The position numbers were made by a program, and so were the translations under genes. Shown piece by piece: positions 42,216 to 64,000 of a DNA stretch of 64,000 nt. The notes under the pieces are model-generated. The model was not told where the DNA came from and did no database searches. It was given only the letters and a program-made list of their open reading frames with translations. Position 1 is the stretch's first letter. Each line of letters begins with the position of its first letter. Location of the stretch: the NCBI GenBank assembly GCA_014773175.1, contig VXCM01002181.1, positions 50,284-114,283 of the forward strand. Reading direction: 5' to 3'. Source of the DNA: Lucifuga dentata (Eukaryota > Chordata > Actinopteri > Ophidiiformes > Bythitidae).

Positions 42216-43993
42216 TCCACCAACAATGCCATTTTTGTGTTGTGAATACTACTAAAGCCTCTCCACGATGCTGTCTTTTAAGTCAAAGGAAAGATTAAAT
42301 ATAGTCAAAACTGACAACTGGCCATGAAACAGGTATGCTCCATGCTGGGGGAATCAATTCCTGATGAATGCTTTAAAAAAAAAAAATATCCACAATGAAA
42401 TCCAATCTAGAAGACATCTGTGGTCTAACCAATCAAAGAACAAAAGCCATTTTCATCAAGATTTGTGGAGGTTTGCTCCTGGGGTAAAATAGATGCCAGT
42501 GATGAATAAAAGTTACAAATTGTATTAAGAATGAACATGAACAGCAGCAAAGTTTCAGCAATTCTTTCAAGCAGCATTTTGTTGCCTGGCATGCCTGGCA
42601 TTGCAGGGAGGTCTCATAAAATCTGAACTCAGTTATCAGAAATCATCTTATTTCCATCATCCTGTTAAATGGATTAAATATGTGTAAGGTAATAATCGTC
42701 ACCTAAGACGTATAATATTTCAAGAAAGGGGGTTCTGTTTCAAAATCAATATAAGCAGATGAAAAAGGGGTTTTCTTTAACATAGTTTGTTATTAAGTGT
42801 CTATTCAGCTCCTACACCCTTGTGTTGGGATTTTTGTGTCCCGAGGAAGCCTTCCACTGGCCTTCGTTAAAAGGTAAGCAGTAGTGTCGTAGCTGCTGGG
42901 AACCTGACGTCAATTCAAACCAAAATTTCTACAAACAATATCACTGATGACAAAAGCTATTGGGAAAAAAATTAAACTTTAAAAAGCTAAGATCTGATTC
43001 AGCATTTCTCAACACTCAAAGCAAAAATACAATTTAAGTTGTCATAGCAACCTTTCAAACAAAAGTTATCATCTGCTCAAACACTTCAGTTGATTTCAAT
43101 CTGCAAGTCGTTTTGATAAAAGCTTGTGCTACTTTGTTAGTAACGTGGAAAAAATCTCCACAATACCGTCGGTACGGGCGTCTAAACTTGTGGGTTACAA
43201 TCATTCATTGAGCTAGTTTGTGAATTTGTAAAATCTTGACTATCAGCTCGTCATCAACCTCATCAACCTTGAGGTTAGCAGGGTGGGATATTAAATTTTT
43301 TTGGTCAGTGACAGACACTAGTGGATAGAAAAATATCTATCAACCTGCCTTTCTGCTTAAACCTAATTTCAAAAGTTTGAACTAGGAGTAACTACAACTA
43401 TGCAATAAGTCTGATTAATCTAGAAGGTAGAAAAACCACATTTTCTAGTTTGGGGTGTGGCAAAAAGTTGCAAATTGTATTCTTCCATCCAGTTTCATTA
43501 CATTATGAGAAATATTAATATTTCTCCAGTGTTTAGAAGATATAGATTATACCACACCTACACCCAAATATTATATCTATACTACAAATCAATATTTAGC
43601 TTCCATTATTTCCAACCCATTTGTCCATGTGATGGGTTTTGTTCGATGTCACAATACAAGAGAGTTCTCCTGACAGAAAAAATTATTTTGGATTCCATTT
43701 TGATTGCTGTAATCTAATGCTGATGCTGCTGTGCTGCAAGCCTGACCTACATGTATTTTTAACTCCAAGCCAAAATTAAGAGGCTTACCGACCACCACAA
43801 ATGTAATTTCCCACCCTGGAGAGCAATTTGTATGAGAAGCCATGTTGTGTTCCACGCCGAATCCTCATCAACAGTCTTTCCATGTGGGGTGTGGCTTCTT
43901 GGTCTGTTTTCCATGAAAGAGTGCACAGTGGAACCTCCTCCATACTGAAAAATCCTGCGCCTACGCTGCGTTTGCACTGGTTTCATCTTTAAG
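42216..43993 (-). other. Probable ciz1 3' UTR / spacer
   Basis: Downstream of the ciz1 stop on the minus strand. No AATAAA or ATTAAA was found on the minus strand within this interval. ORFs here, such as 43457-43717 plus, have no coding character. Confidence 0.4.
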
Positions 43994-46900
43994 TCATCGT
44001 CTGCTGGCCCTCCCTGACCTTCTTTTGGGCGTGGCCTTTGCCTTCTCTTTGCTGCTCTTCTTCCCAGAGAGAACAGGAGCTTCCTTCTCTTCCTCTTCAT
44101 TAGCAACCTGAACAGCTGCTGCTGGCTCTGAGTCTGGCTCCTGAGCTACAGAGGCCTGGGCTGTGGTCTCCTCCTCCTCCTCCTCCTCCTTGTGGAGGTT
44201 GAGATTTTCCTTTGTACAGTCTATGCTGGTCGCTGATGTGGAGATGAGGTCCTGTGATGGTGAGTTGGGTTGTGCTTGCTCCTCTTGTTGCTTGGTGTCC
44301 GTCTGCGTTTCCAGCTGGGCCACTGCAACAACGGGCTGCATGGAGTTGGGGCTGGTAATCAAACCCGTGTCACCGGAGAGGGAATTTGATCCAGAGATGT
44401 TGTGGTTGCTATTTCCATCTGAACAGTCTATGGTGGTTTCTGTTACGGGTCTGAGCTTGTCCTCAGCTAAGAGAGATTCTCTAGAAGATCCAGCAGCTTC
44501 ACTTTTTTGATGGAGCAAGACTCTGTAACTCTGAAAAGAGATACAGTGATGCAGTGAGCCCATGGAAAAACTCCTTAAAGGACCATACCATCGCTAGTGC
44601 ATGTTTGAGTCCGGTATATACAATCCACATACACGGCTCATGCACAATTGCTGGTATGGTCCTTTAAGGATAAACACAAGCACACACTCACACTCACCAT
44701 CTGAGAACTACTGATATGATTGGCAAAGTCATTAAAACCCAACCTTGAGGTTCTCGAAGTGCTTCAGGGATTTGCAGTGCGAGTGAAGAGTGGAGGACTC
44801 AAAATGGTAGAATTTGTTGCAGAGTCGGCAGAGAAAACCAGCGACTGGAATTAAAAAACTGGACCCTGGGGCGAAGAAAATCAAAGACTCAACTTTACTC
44901 TGATATGATATTACACAATTATAAAGAATGTTTACATAATTAAAGGGCCATACCACTTATTTTGCATGTTTGAGCCTAATATATTACATTTTCCTACACA
45001 TCATTTCCTACGATCATTTTCCAAACAATACTACTGGAATGGTGAATTAAAAAAAAATTTTCTACCTTCCAGAATGCCATTGGTTTCAGTTCATTCTGGT
45101 ACACTATTAAAATCAAATCGTTGATACCTGAAACGTTCTTAGGATAGGTAATCCATCATTGTGAACAACACGTGTATTCAGGTTTCATCGAAGTTTTGAA
45201 ATTTTATTGTTTAAGCACAATAAAAAGCACAGAGTAATGTGTGTCTCCAGGGGAATATAGTCCAAAAGAAGACCTGTGTTTATCGAAAAACTTTAATGAC
45301 CATGCACTTCATTAGGCTGCATAACTATTAACAGGGCAAAACATCAATTTTTAAGGTGAGTGTATTGCTTGAATATTTGATTTTGAAAGATTAAGAGATT
45401 CTGCAAAATATCAGGAAAGCTGAAATACGGTTCTATCCTTTGGGAAATGACTGTCAGTAACGTAACATGTATGAAAATTGAAGATATTAGGCTCAAACAT
45501 GCAAAATGGGTGGTATGGTCCTTTAAGNAACATGTATGAAAATTGAAGATATTAGGCTCAAACATGCAAAATGGGTGGTATGGTCCTTTAAGCAAATCTA
45601 CACCACTTTTATAGTGGCCACTGAAGAGCCGGGAGACAGTGAAAGGTGATGTTTTTACCGTAGACTTTGTCGGGGTCATGCTGCTCATCACTGGCCATGT
45701 CCTTTAGGGTCACTTCTGTCTGGGGAGACCAGTCATCCTGTACAGGTCATCACAGATGGTGTAAAGTTATGGTAAATGTGCCAAATATGACGCATTCAGG
45801 AAGGTGAAATGATTTACTTTGTTATATATTTTGACTGACCCCCCCCCCCCNCCCCCCCGCTACAGATTACCATTAAATCGGCTAAATAAATCAACATGAG
45901 TTAGAGGGCAAGGAGATTATGAGACAACAGGACTGGGGAAAACCAAATTTCATGCAAAGCCGAGATGCTTGACCTGTTTGTTAGAATTTTCTTGGTCTCC
46001 ATGATTTGTCTGGCTTTCCTCTTCGTCTAAATTGCTGCCCTCTTCCTCTTCCACTGAACAGCCCTCTGTGTCCATGTCAGACAATTTTGCCAAGGTGTCG
46101 CCGCCCTCCTTTTCCTCAAGCTAGTCAACAACAAGAAGAGGTGAACAGTAAATAGTAAATAATGATAAAGCGAAGGTTCACACTAATCCTACACAAGATC
46201 CCAACCTAGCTGGTAGATGCCACTTCCACAGAAGGAAAGACACAAGCTCTCACTGCTTTCCACCAATAAACGCTGCCAAATACATTTGATGGGATGCCCC
46301 GGTTAAGTCAGGAAGGACTGTTGCCAGGGAGTGAACCCGGGTTTCTGCAGTGGTTTACCTCTCTGGAGCACAGTAAATTGAATATTCCAATTCATCCTCT
46401 AATGTATTTAAAGCAAGATAAAAACACAAATGAACACCTTCTCCCATGCCTGCCTGTGCTCCTGGGACTGCAGATGCTCCACAAACAGCCGGGAAGTCTT
46501 GAAGCGTTTCTTGCAGATGGTGCAGGAGGAGACGGTCATTCGATTGGCAAACTGGGGAGGGAAGGACACCAAATGACTGGTACTTATTTCTATAATTTAA
46601 CACGATGAGAAAATCTCATAAGCTATTTTTTTGTATGCAGTAATAAAACCATTGTGACAGTTTATGTACAAAGAATTTACAAAATGTAAATCTGCTTGTC
46701 TGTCACGTAAGCAATGTATTACTTTGTGCTCCTCGGTGCGACAGTGGTCCATGATGGTGTTCGTGAAGTGGGTTTGACAAGTGGCACACCAGCGCCTCAT
46801 GTCTATGTCCTTCTCTCTGAAAAACATAGGCACAAATTATTCAAGCACCATAAGGGTAAGTAGCTTACTTTTTAAAGTTTTCTGTAAATTAATCTAAAAA

Positions 46901-49900
46901 TTATTGACCAGTAAAGAAGCTAAAGAAGTTGATCTGTGTGGGGTTAAAAGAAAAAAGGTTCATATTTATCACCATTCAAACCTGGCGACACTGCAATGCA
47001 AACAACAATCTCAGCGCTTGTGTGTTTGTGTTTGTGTATGACACTGACTCGTCTTTTTGTACTGCTTGCAGAGACTCCTGTATTCGGGGTAACAGGGTGA
47101 CCAGGCAGGCATTGCTCATGTGTTGGATCTCCATCATCCTCTGCTGGTGGGAAACACTGTTCATATGACTCTTAAAGTTCTAAAAGAAAAACACACATAC
47201 ACATGGGAAAGAAAATGAAAGACAGAAAGATCAGAAAAAGTAAGTCTTACTGTGAATCTTTCGGTAACTGGATTTACTGAGTTCACTCTACAATACTGCA
47301 TTCCATCCTGGCCATCAGTGTGTGTGTGCATTCAACCTACTTGCTGGTTGTGGCAGGTAATGCTGCAGAGGTAGCAGTAGAACTTGCTGGTGCCCTCTGC
47401 TGCACCCTCTTCACCTTCTTCATGGTTGTCTGGAGATGCCAAAGGGACATCTTTGTCCTGTGGTGTCTCTTCCTGAAGCAGGTTATCCTGCAGGCTCTCT
47501 TCACTCAGCCTGCCCGATGGTGACGGGGCAAACAATTCGCTTTGCACCTGGAGCACAAACCAGATCTAAACCCATTGTTTGTTTTTTTTTGTTGTTTTTT
47601 TTTTTTTACAGCATACATCTATTAAAACTGTTAGGGGTGAATGCCAATTACAATGATATATATATATATATATATTATTTTTAGCAATAAAACAGATCTG
47701 GAAATCTACGCATTGATACAAATCCTCAAAACAACATAATCGTGTGAGAGCAAATCATATACAACATATGATGTACATTGCAAAAAAAAAAAAAAAAAAA
47801 AAAANAAGCCTCCTCTCACCTCAGCAGCTTGGCTCTCTTCCATTGCCTCAACAGCCACTGATCCTGCAATGGAGCCGTCTTCCTCCAGAATGATGCAGTC
47901 TGATGAAAGGCCAGACGCACAAGATCAACACAACATAACGCAAACATAAAAGTTCAACTCAACTGATTTAATCTACATGATATTCAGATGAAGTTTATGC
48001 TTAATTTTGCAATGTACCTGCAATAATCTGTTCTTTAAAAAAAAAAAAAAAAANAAAAAAAAAAAAAAAAAGGTTGTGTGTGTTTTTACCATCTGGTTGG
48101 CTGTCCTCTGTGTTGCTGTTGCACTGTGATGAAAAAACCTCTGCATCAGTCTCCATAATAGTGGCAGTCTCAACAACAGACTGTTCTTTGGGTTCCTCCG
48201 ACCTGAGAGAGGAAAAAATAACAATAGTTGCAGAAGGTAGCGAGTTTGGAACAGATGAGAGAGAGAATTCCTTCTTAACAATAATAACGTGTCGTGACTG
48301 AAGTACTTCCCACCTGACTAAGAGCAATACTTGAAAAAAGAATGAGTCCTATATTTTTAGCTCCTCTGTGTTGTCCTACTGAGCTGTACGAGATATTCTG
48401 GTATTTTCTAACAGTGTGACCCAATTAAATAGCTTTTTGGTATTGCCTGACTTCCCCAGAGAGGCTACCAAAGGACCTGGCTTTCCTGCTTTGACTGCAG
48501 CTGTCAAAATGAACTAAAATCAACATTAGTTTGGTCCAAAACTGGTGACGACAGATGGCATTCAAATCAAAAATGGTGGCCACAGCTGTCCTACCCCTCT
48601 GCGGTTTTCTGCTTCTTCACTACAGGTTCTTCTAGTTGCTCCTCGGAGGGCTGTGGGGGTCCTTCTGCTCCTTGCATGGCGCTATCTGTGGGTTACAGCC
48701 AAAGAGATACTGCACACTGTACTTACTTACTAAAACCGTGACTTCCTGCATCATGAATGATGCAAAATCAAACAAGAAAACACAAGATTGTAAATGAATG
48801 TTCAGCTGTTATTTTTCATTTTGTGGACACAAACTAAACATCTTAACATACTATATGTCATTCAAGACCTACACCTTGTGTTGAATCCCTTTTGGGTTGC
48901 AGCTCTACCTGTTTCGTTATTACCATTGGTTTCACTGGTACTGCTGGCTGCTGGTTGACCATCGGTGCTTCCTGTTGCAATCTGTTCATTGTCCCTCTTC
49001 CTGTCCGGCTGGTGAACTACAGTGTCCTGAACACACAGAGAGATAACAACATTACTGATGTACTCTACAGAAAGTTAAATATTGGCCTCATCTCACGTGG
49101 CTATACTGCCAGGTGGACCAACAATAACAGGAAGATCATTACAAGGTTGTTGAAATTACCGTGGTAGTGGTGGTGGTGATGGTGGTGGAGGCGGAGGAGT
49201 AGGAGTAGGAGGATGAGGAGGAGGCAGAAGAGGTGGTGGGTACATTGTTGTAATAACGGGCATGTGGGTGGAAAGTTCGAACAGCTGGAAAACCCATCAT
49301 GGGAGACTTCATGGCTACACCCATGGGAACTGGTCCGAGCAGGGACGACCTGGTCCCAGCTGCAAAGAACTGGCGGAACTGCTGACCAGCCATCGCAAAG
49401 CCTCGCATGTTACCTGCATAAAAGGAGCGCACAAGGGGAGAGAGGTAGGTGGGGAAGAAAAGCAATGAAGTAGGATTTACAAACTAAGTTTTCAGACATT
49501 TTAGCTTAGATTAAATGCCTTTCCAGAGATAATTTGGAAAGCCACTAAATGAAATGTACAGTGTTGTTTCTGATTATAAATGAATTTATTCTGGCTCTGG
49601 CCCTTTTCCAAATGCTGCTCTCCTTAAACTCTAATCCCAGCTGTACCTTGCATATGCTGCATCAGAATGGCCCCCTGCAGCATGGGGTTTGGGGCAATGA
49701 TGGTAGTCTGGGTCGTCTGGCACATGTTGACCATTCTGGAAGGAGGGGCTGTCTGGGGAGGCACAGAGATGGCGCTGGGCAGCAAATGCACAAAAGAAAA
49801 ATCAATATTCTGTTAATGTTCTCTACATATGCAGAAACAAGCTATCAATGTGATTATTTCATGATTATGAAGATGAAATCACCTTTTATCAAGCTTATAT

Positions 49901-51155
49901 GGTTCCATATGGAGATTCCATACCATTTAAGGTTGCAAATTATGTTTTTATAGCCCTGTGTCATAAATTATTTGTGAAAGAGCTTCAAAAAACATGTCTA
50001 ATGATATGCAGCAGTCATACAGTCCAGCAAATATAAATTAATACAATGACCCAAGATCAAATTAATAAAAATATTATAACACTAAATATGTCTTTGTTAT
50101 TAAAGAGAGTCCAACCAAGTGTGATGGCATTGATTAAGTGGATCAGCATAAAAGGACGAGAATCAACATAAGTTAAGACAACAAATGGGGTAAAAACCAC
50201 ACTGGCTGTTGTTTTTGTTCAAAAGAGCTGCATCCTGATATTAATACATGGTGAAACAAATGCTGACAGGTAACATGGCTAAGCCCACAAGGTGTTTTAC
50301 ACCCAGAAGTTATTTATTATATGTCATATAAATGCTTTACAATGATTGAATCTGTTCTTGATTGGACTGGTGGAGGAGAAATGGGGGCTGATGTGATCAT
50401 ACATTTTGGCTAGTAATCTCGCAGCAGTAGCTCAGTGAAGCACTCTTCAGTGAACTTCAGTGACTAAATTTAGGCAGGCCAGATAACACAGCATGGCAAC
50501 GATCATATTTTATAAACATTATTTCACAACCAAAGAACTATCTGATCATGTAAACATACTTTGTTTAACGTGTACACATATTGAATAGTTAATCATTTAT
50601 AGGTCTGCCTAGTTGACAGGCTAGAGCACACTCAAAAATACAGACAATTTAGTACAAGTACTGTTATCTTTGAGTAGTCTCAAATTTGGTACTGCTACGG
50701 TGTGACCATAATAGATACTACATTAGTATACAGTAAGAAATTGGGCTGCAGTTATTATTTTGTTGGGGACAAATATAGGTAAACGTCGTTGATAATGATC
50801 AAAGTCCCCATTCAAGAGACGTTTATTGCAGGTGTAAAAATATTACGTTTAAATTAAAATAATGTGCAATGATATTTTCAGTTATCCATAAATCACACAG
50901 TGCATGTGTTCTGGCAGGGCTACCAGACTGCTAATCCTACTTGTCTCACCGGGAGGGCCCTGCCTAATCCCCGAGCTCGAGTTGCAGGTCTTACCGCGGT
51001 GCCTGATGGTGGTGATGGGGCACATGATGCCCCGGTGGAGGCTGCGGCGGAGGGGGCGGAGGCTGCTGATGGAAAAGTTGCTGTAGCTGCCGCAGGTGTT
51101 GGTGAAACTGTTGCTGCTGCTGCTGCTGCTGCTGATGGATGTGCGGATTGAACAT
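43994..51155 (-). CDS. ciz1: Cip1-interacting zinc finger protein 1, complete, 15 coding exons
   Basis: Nuclear-matrix protein that in mammals interacts with p21/CDKN1A and cyclin-CDK, promotes replication initiation and helps localise Xist. Coding exons in order: 51155-50995, 49774-49647, 49413-49160, 49026-48909, 48685-48595, 48202-48090, 47899-47820, 47547-47341, 47179-47049, 46816-46723, 46551-46438, 46120-45974, 45737-45659, 44865-44744, 44530-43994. Phases agree and give 791 residues (human about 898). It starts MFNPHIH with nine Gln (8-16) and a Pro/His-rich run. The GTRSSLLGPVPMGVAM region matches human. Four matrin/U1-like fingers: C373/C376/H389/H395, C438/C441/H452/H458, C469/C472/H485/H491, and C585/C588/H602/H608 within the matrin-3-like block FYHFESSTLHSHCKSLKHFE. 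Acidic Ser/Glu stretches separate them. The C-terminal exon carries a Glu run and a basic end (KRRSGRASRR). Confidence 0.95.
44579..44663. mobile_element. 85-bp palindromic MITE flanked by TTAA
   Basis: Ends are AGGACCATACCA and its inverse, with terminal similarity extending about 25 bp inwards. TTAA target duplications lie at 44575-44578 and 44664-44667. It lies in the ciz1 intron between exons 15 and 14. The termini are the same as in the larger element at 44940-45591, so it is probably an internally deleted relative. Confidence 0.75.
44940..45591. mobile_element. Long-terminal-inverted-repeat TTAA element, non-autonomous
   Basis: The left end (TTAAAGGGCCATACCACTTA...) and right end (reverse complement of ...GGTATGGTCCTTTAA) form inverted repeats of about 85 bp. 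TTAA occurs at both borders (44940-44943 and 45588-45591). The interior has no transposase ORF. The TTAA target site fits the piggyBac superfamily, but the termini are not the classical ones, so that assignment is inference. The right end contains an assembly duplicate around N 45528. It lies in a ciz1 intron. Confidence 0.75.
45464..45592. repeat. 64-bp duplicate flanking N at 45528 (probable assembly artefact)
   Basis: Bases 45464-45527 equal 45529-45592. This doubles the right terminus of the TTAA element. A real element would carry it once. Confidence 0.8.
49775..50994 (-). other. ciz1 intron 1 (coding), no feature seen
   Basis: About 1.2 kb of A/T-rich sequence between the polyglutamine exon and the second coding exon. 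I see no repeat or gene in it. Confidence 0.5.
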
Positions 51156-51239
51156 TCCCGATTCTTAGTTTATATCCGTGAGTTAACAGCTGCAGCGTCG
51201 AGGTGCCAATGTTTGGACACCTTTTAAAATATCAGCTTC
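51156..51239 (-). other. ciz1: ciz1 5' UTR part of exon 2
   Basis: Non-coding lead of the ATG exon, bounded by a CTACAG acceptor (51240-51241 on the minus strand). Confidence 0.55.
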
Positions 51240-51717
51240 CTGTAGGAGAGAAAGAAGAACAAAGCTGCCTGATTATCTGCCTTTTCGAAGAAGAAACTCT
51301 TATTGTAGAAGCAGTCAGTAATCGTGCGTATCTGATGAGACAAAAGTCGTAGTACATCGGCTAAAATAGCAACAATCGAAAAATTGAGTACAACTAACAC
51401 TAGCCGTAGCCTGCATGCTAACAATACTTCTCTTCTTGGTTTACTAACGCTAACCACTTTACGCCATTAATAACCTTTGTTATCATTAATTACATTCATT
51501 TTCATAAAAGAACACCATATCTTACCAAAAACCATTCAATAAATAAATCTGCACCTGTCACAAGCGAAGCTAACATTAGCCACCACTGCCTTGACTAACT
51601 AGAACTAGTTAGCTTAGCATTGCATTCAGCTGGCTAACACATACATAAACCAGTTACGCCTCCTCGGTAACTTTTCGCATTTATTATTTTAGATTACTAA
51701 CAATTGGTAGGACTTAC

Positions 51718-51840
51718 TTCTCAACGAAGGGAGCAGTGATAGTTGTATACTAGGAAGGGAAAGCACAGCACAAGCTAAATAGTTGTTGTCAGCCCGGTGC
51801 AACTTGCTTGTAGAAAGAAACACAAACCAGCCTCTCCGGT
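51718..51840 (-). other. ciz1: ciz1 5' UTR exon 1 (upstream limit approximate)
   Basis: A strong GTAAGTC donor on the minus strand at 51711-51717 follows GAGAA. It would splice to the acceptor at 51240-51241. The exon has no ATG-led ORF. The outer limit is a guess. Confidence 0.5.
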
Positions 51841-63778
<11,938 letters not shown>

Positions 63779-63942
63779 GTGTGTGAGTGTGTCTGCATGA
63801 GACTTTGTGTGCTTTTGTGTGGTATTTGTATGTATTCATGTCAGATGTATGAATTACACTCGTAGTTTAAGGAAAGATTGTCAATGACAACAATTTCTAT
63901 CTTGACAGCATTTACCATTATATCATAATTTCTAGCTCCTTT

Positions 63943-63946
<4 letters not shown>

Positions 63947-64000
<54 letters not shown>
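63947..64000. repeat. (TC)n microsatellite at right edge
   Basis: A TC run in the dnm1 intron after exon 8. It continues to the last base, so its length is unknown. A related (TC)n lies at 62313-62339 directly after the exon 5 donor. Confidence 0.9.

Noticed and set aside
44163..44510. 115-codon plus-strand ORF
   Set aside because: It is the exact antisense shadow of the last ciz1 coding exon, kept open by the CTC repeat.

Overview
This window is vertebrate nuclear DNA, most likely from a ray-finned (teleost, probably percomorph) fish. Six multi-exon protein genes with GT-AG introns can be rebuilt exon by exon. Their proteins align closely with vertebrate ASS1, SURF4, SURF2, BBLN (C9orf16), CIZ1 and DNM1. 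Short introns, abundant dinucleotide microsatellites and several dispersed repeats typical of fish genomes support a teleost. No bacterial, plasmid, phage or CRISPR features are present.

Layout from left to right: (1) ass1 on the minus strand, 12 coding exons from 23240 down to 2058 plus a 5' UTR exon near 24856; the exon for the last ~37 residues is not in the window. (2) surf4 on the minus strand, 34913 to 27529, complete with 6 coding exons and 269 aa. (3) surf2 on the minus strand, 38867 to 36460, complete with 6 exons and 246 aa. (4) bbln on the plus strand, 39710 to 40761, complete with 2 exons and 114 aa, head-to-head with surf2. (5) ciz1 on the minus strand, 51155 to 43994, complete with 15 coding exons and 791 aa, tail-to-tail with bbln. 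(6) dnm1 on the plus strand from 52865, head-to-head with ciz1, running off the right edge after 8 exons and 376 aa (the GTPase domain and the start of the stalk).

The genes are not a functional operon. They cover the urea cycle/arginine synthesis (ass1), ER cargo export (surf4), a poorly understood nucleolar-type protein (surf2), a small coiled-coil protein (bbln), a nuclear-matrix zinc-finger protein (ciz1) and endocytic membrane fission (dnm1). All six human orthologues lie on 9q34, so this is a compact, rearranged version of that synteny block. Here surf2 is tandem to surf4 and divergent from bbln, unlike the mammalian Surfeit cluster as I know it.

The non-coding part holds a 3' fragment of an L2/Maui-like LINE in a surf4 intron and a family of TTAA-flanked inverted-repeat elements (at least four copies or ends). 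It also holds a degenerate GATATC/ACTAGT array in ass1 intron 1, several near-perfect hairpins (one resembling a pre-miRNA, in the bbln intron), teleost dispersed repeats and many microsatellites. There are 24 single-N assembly joins; six are flanked by identical 62-67-bp direct repeats that look like unmerged contig ends rather than biology. I found no convincing new biological system. The best leads are the TTAA element family and the bbln-intron hairpin.
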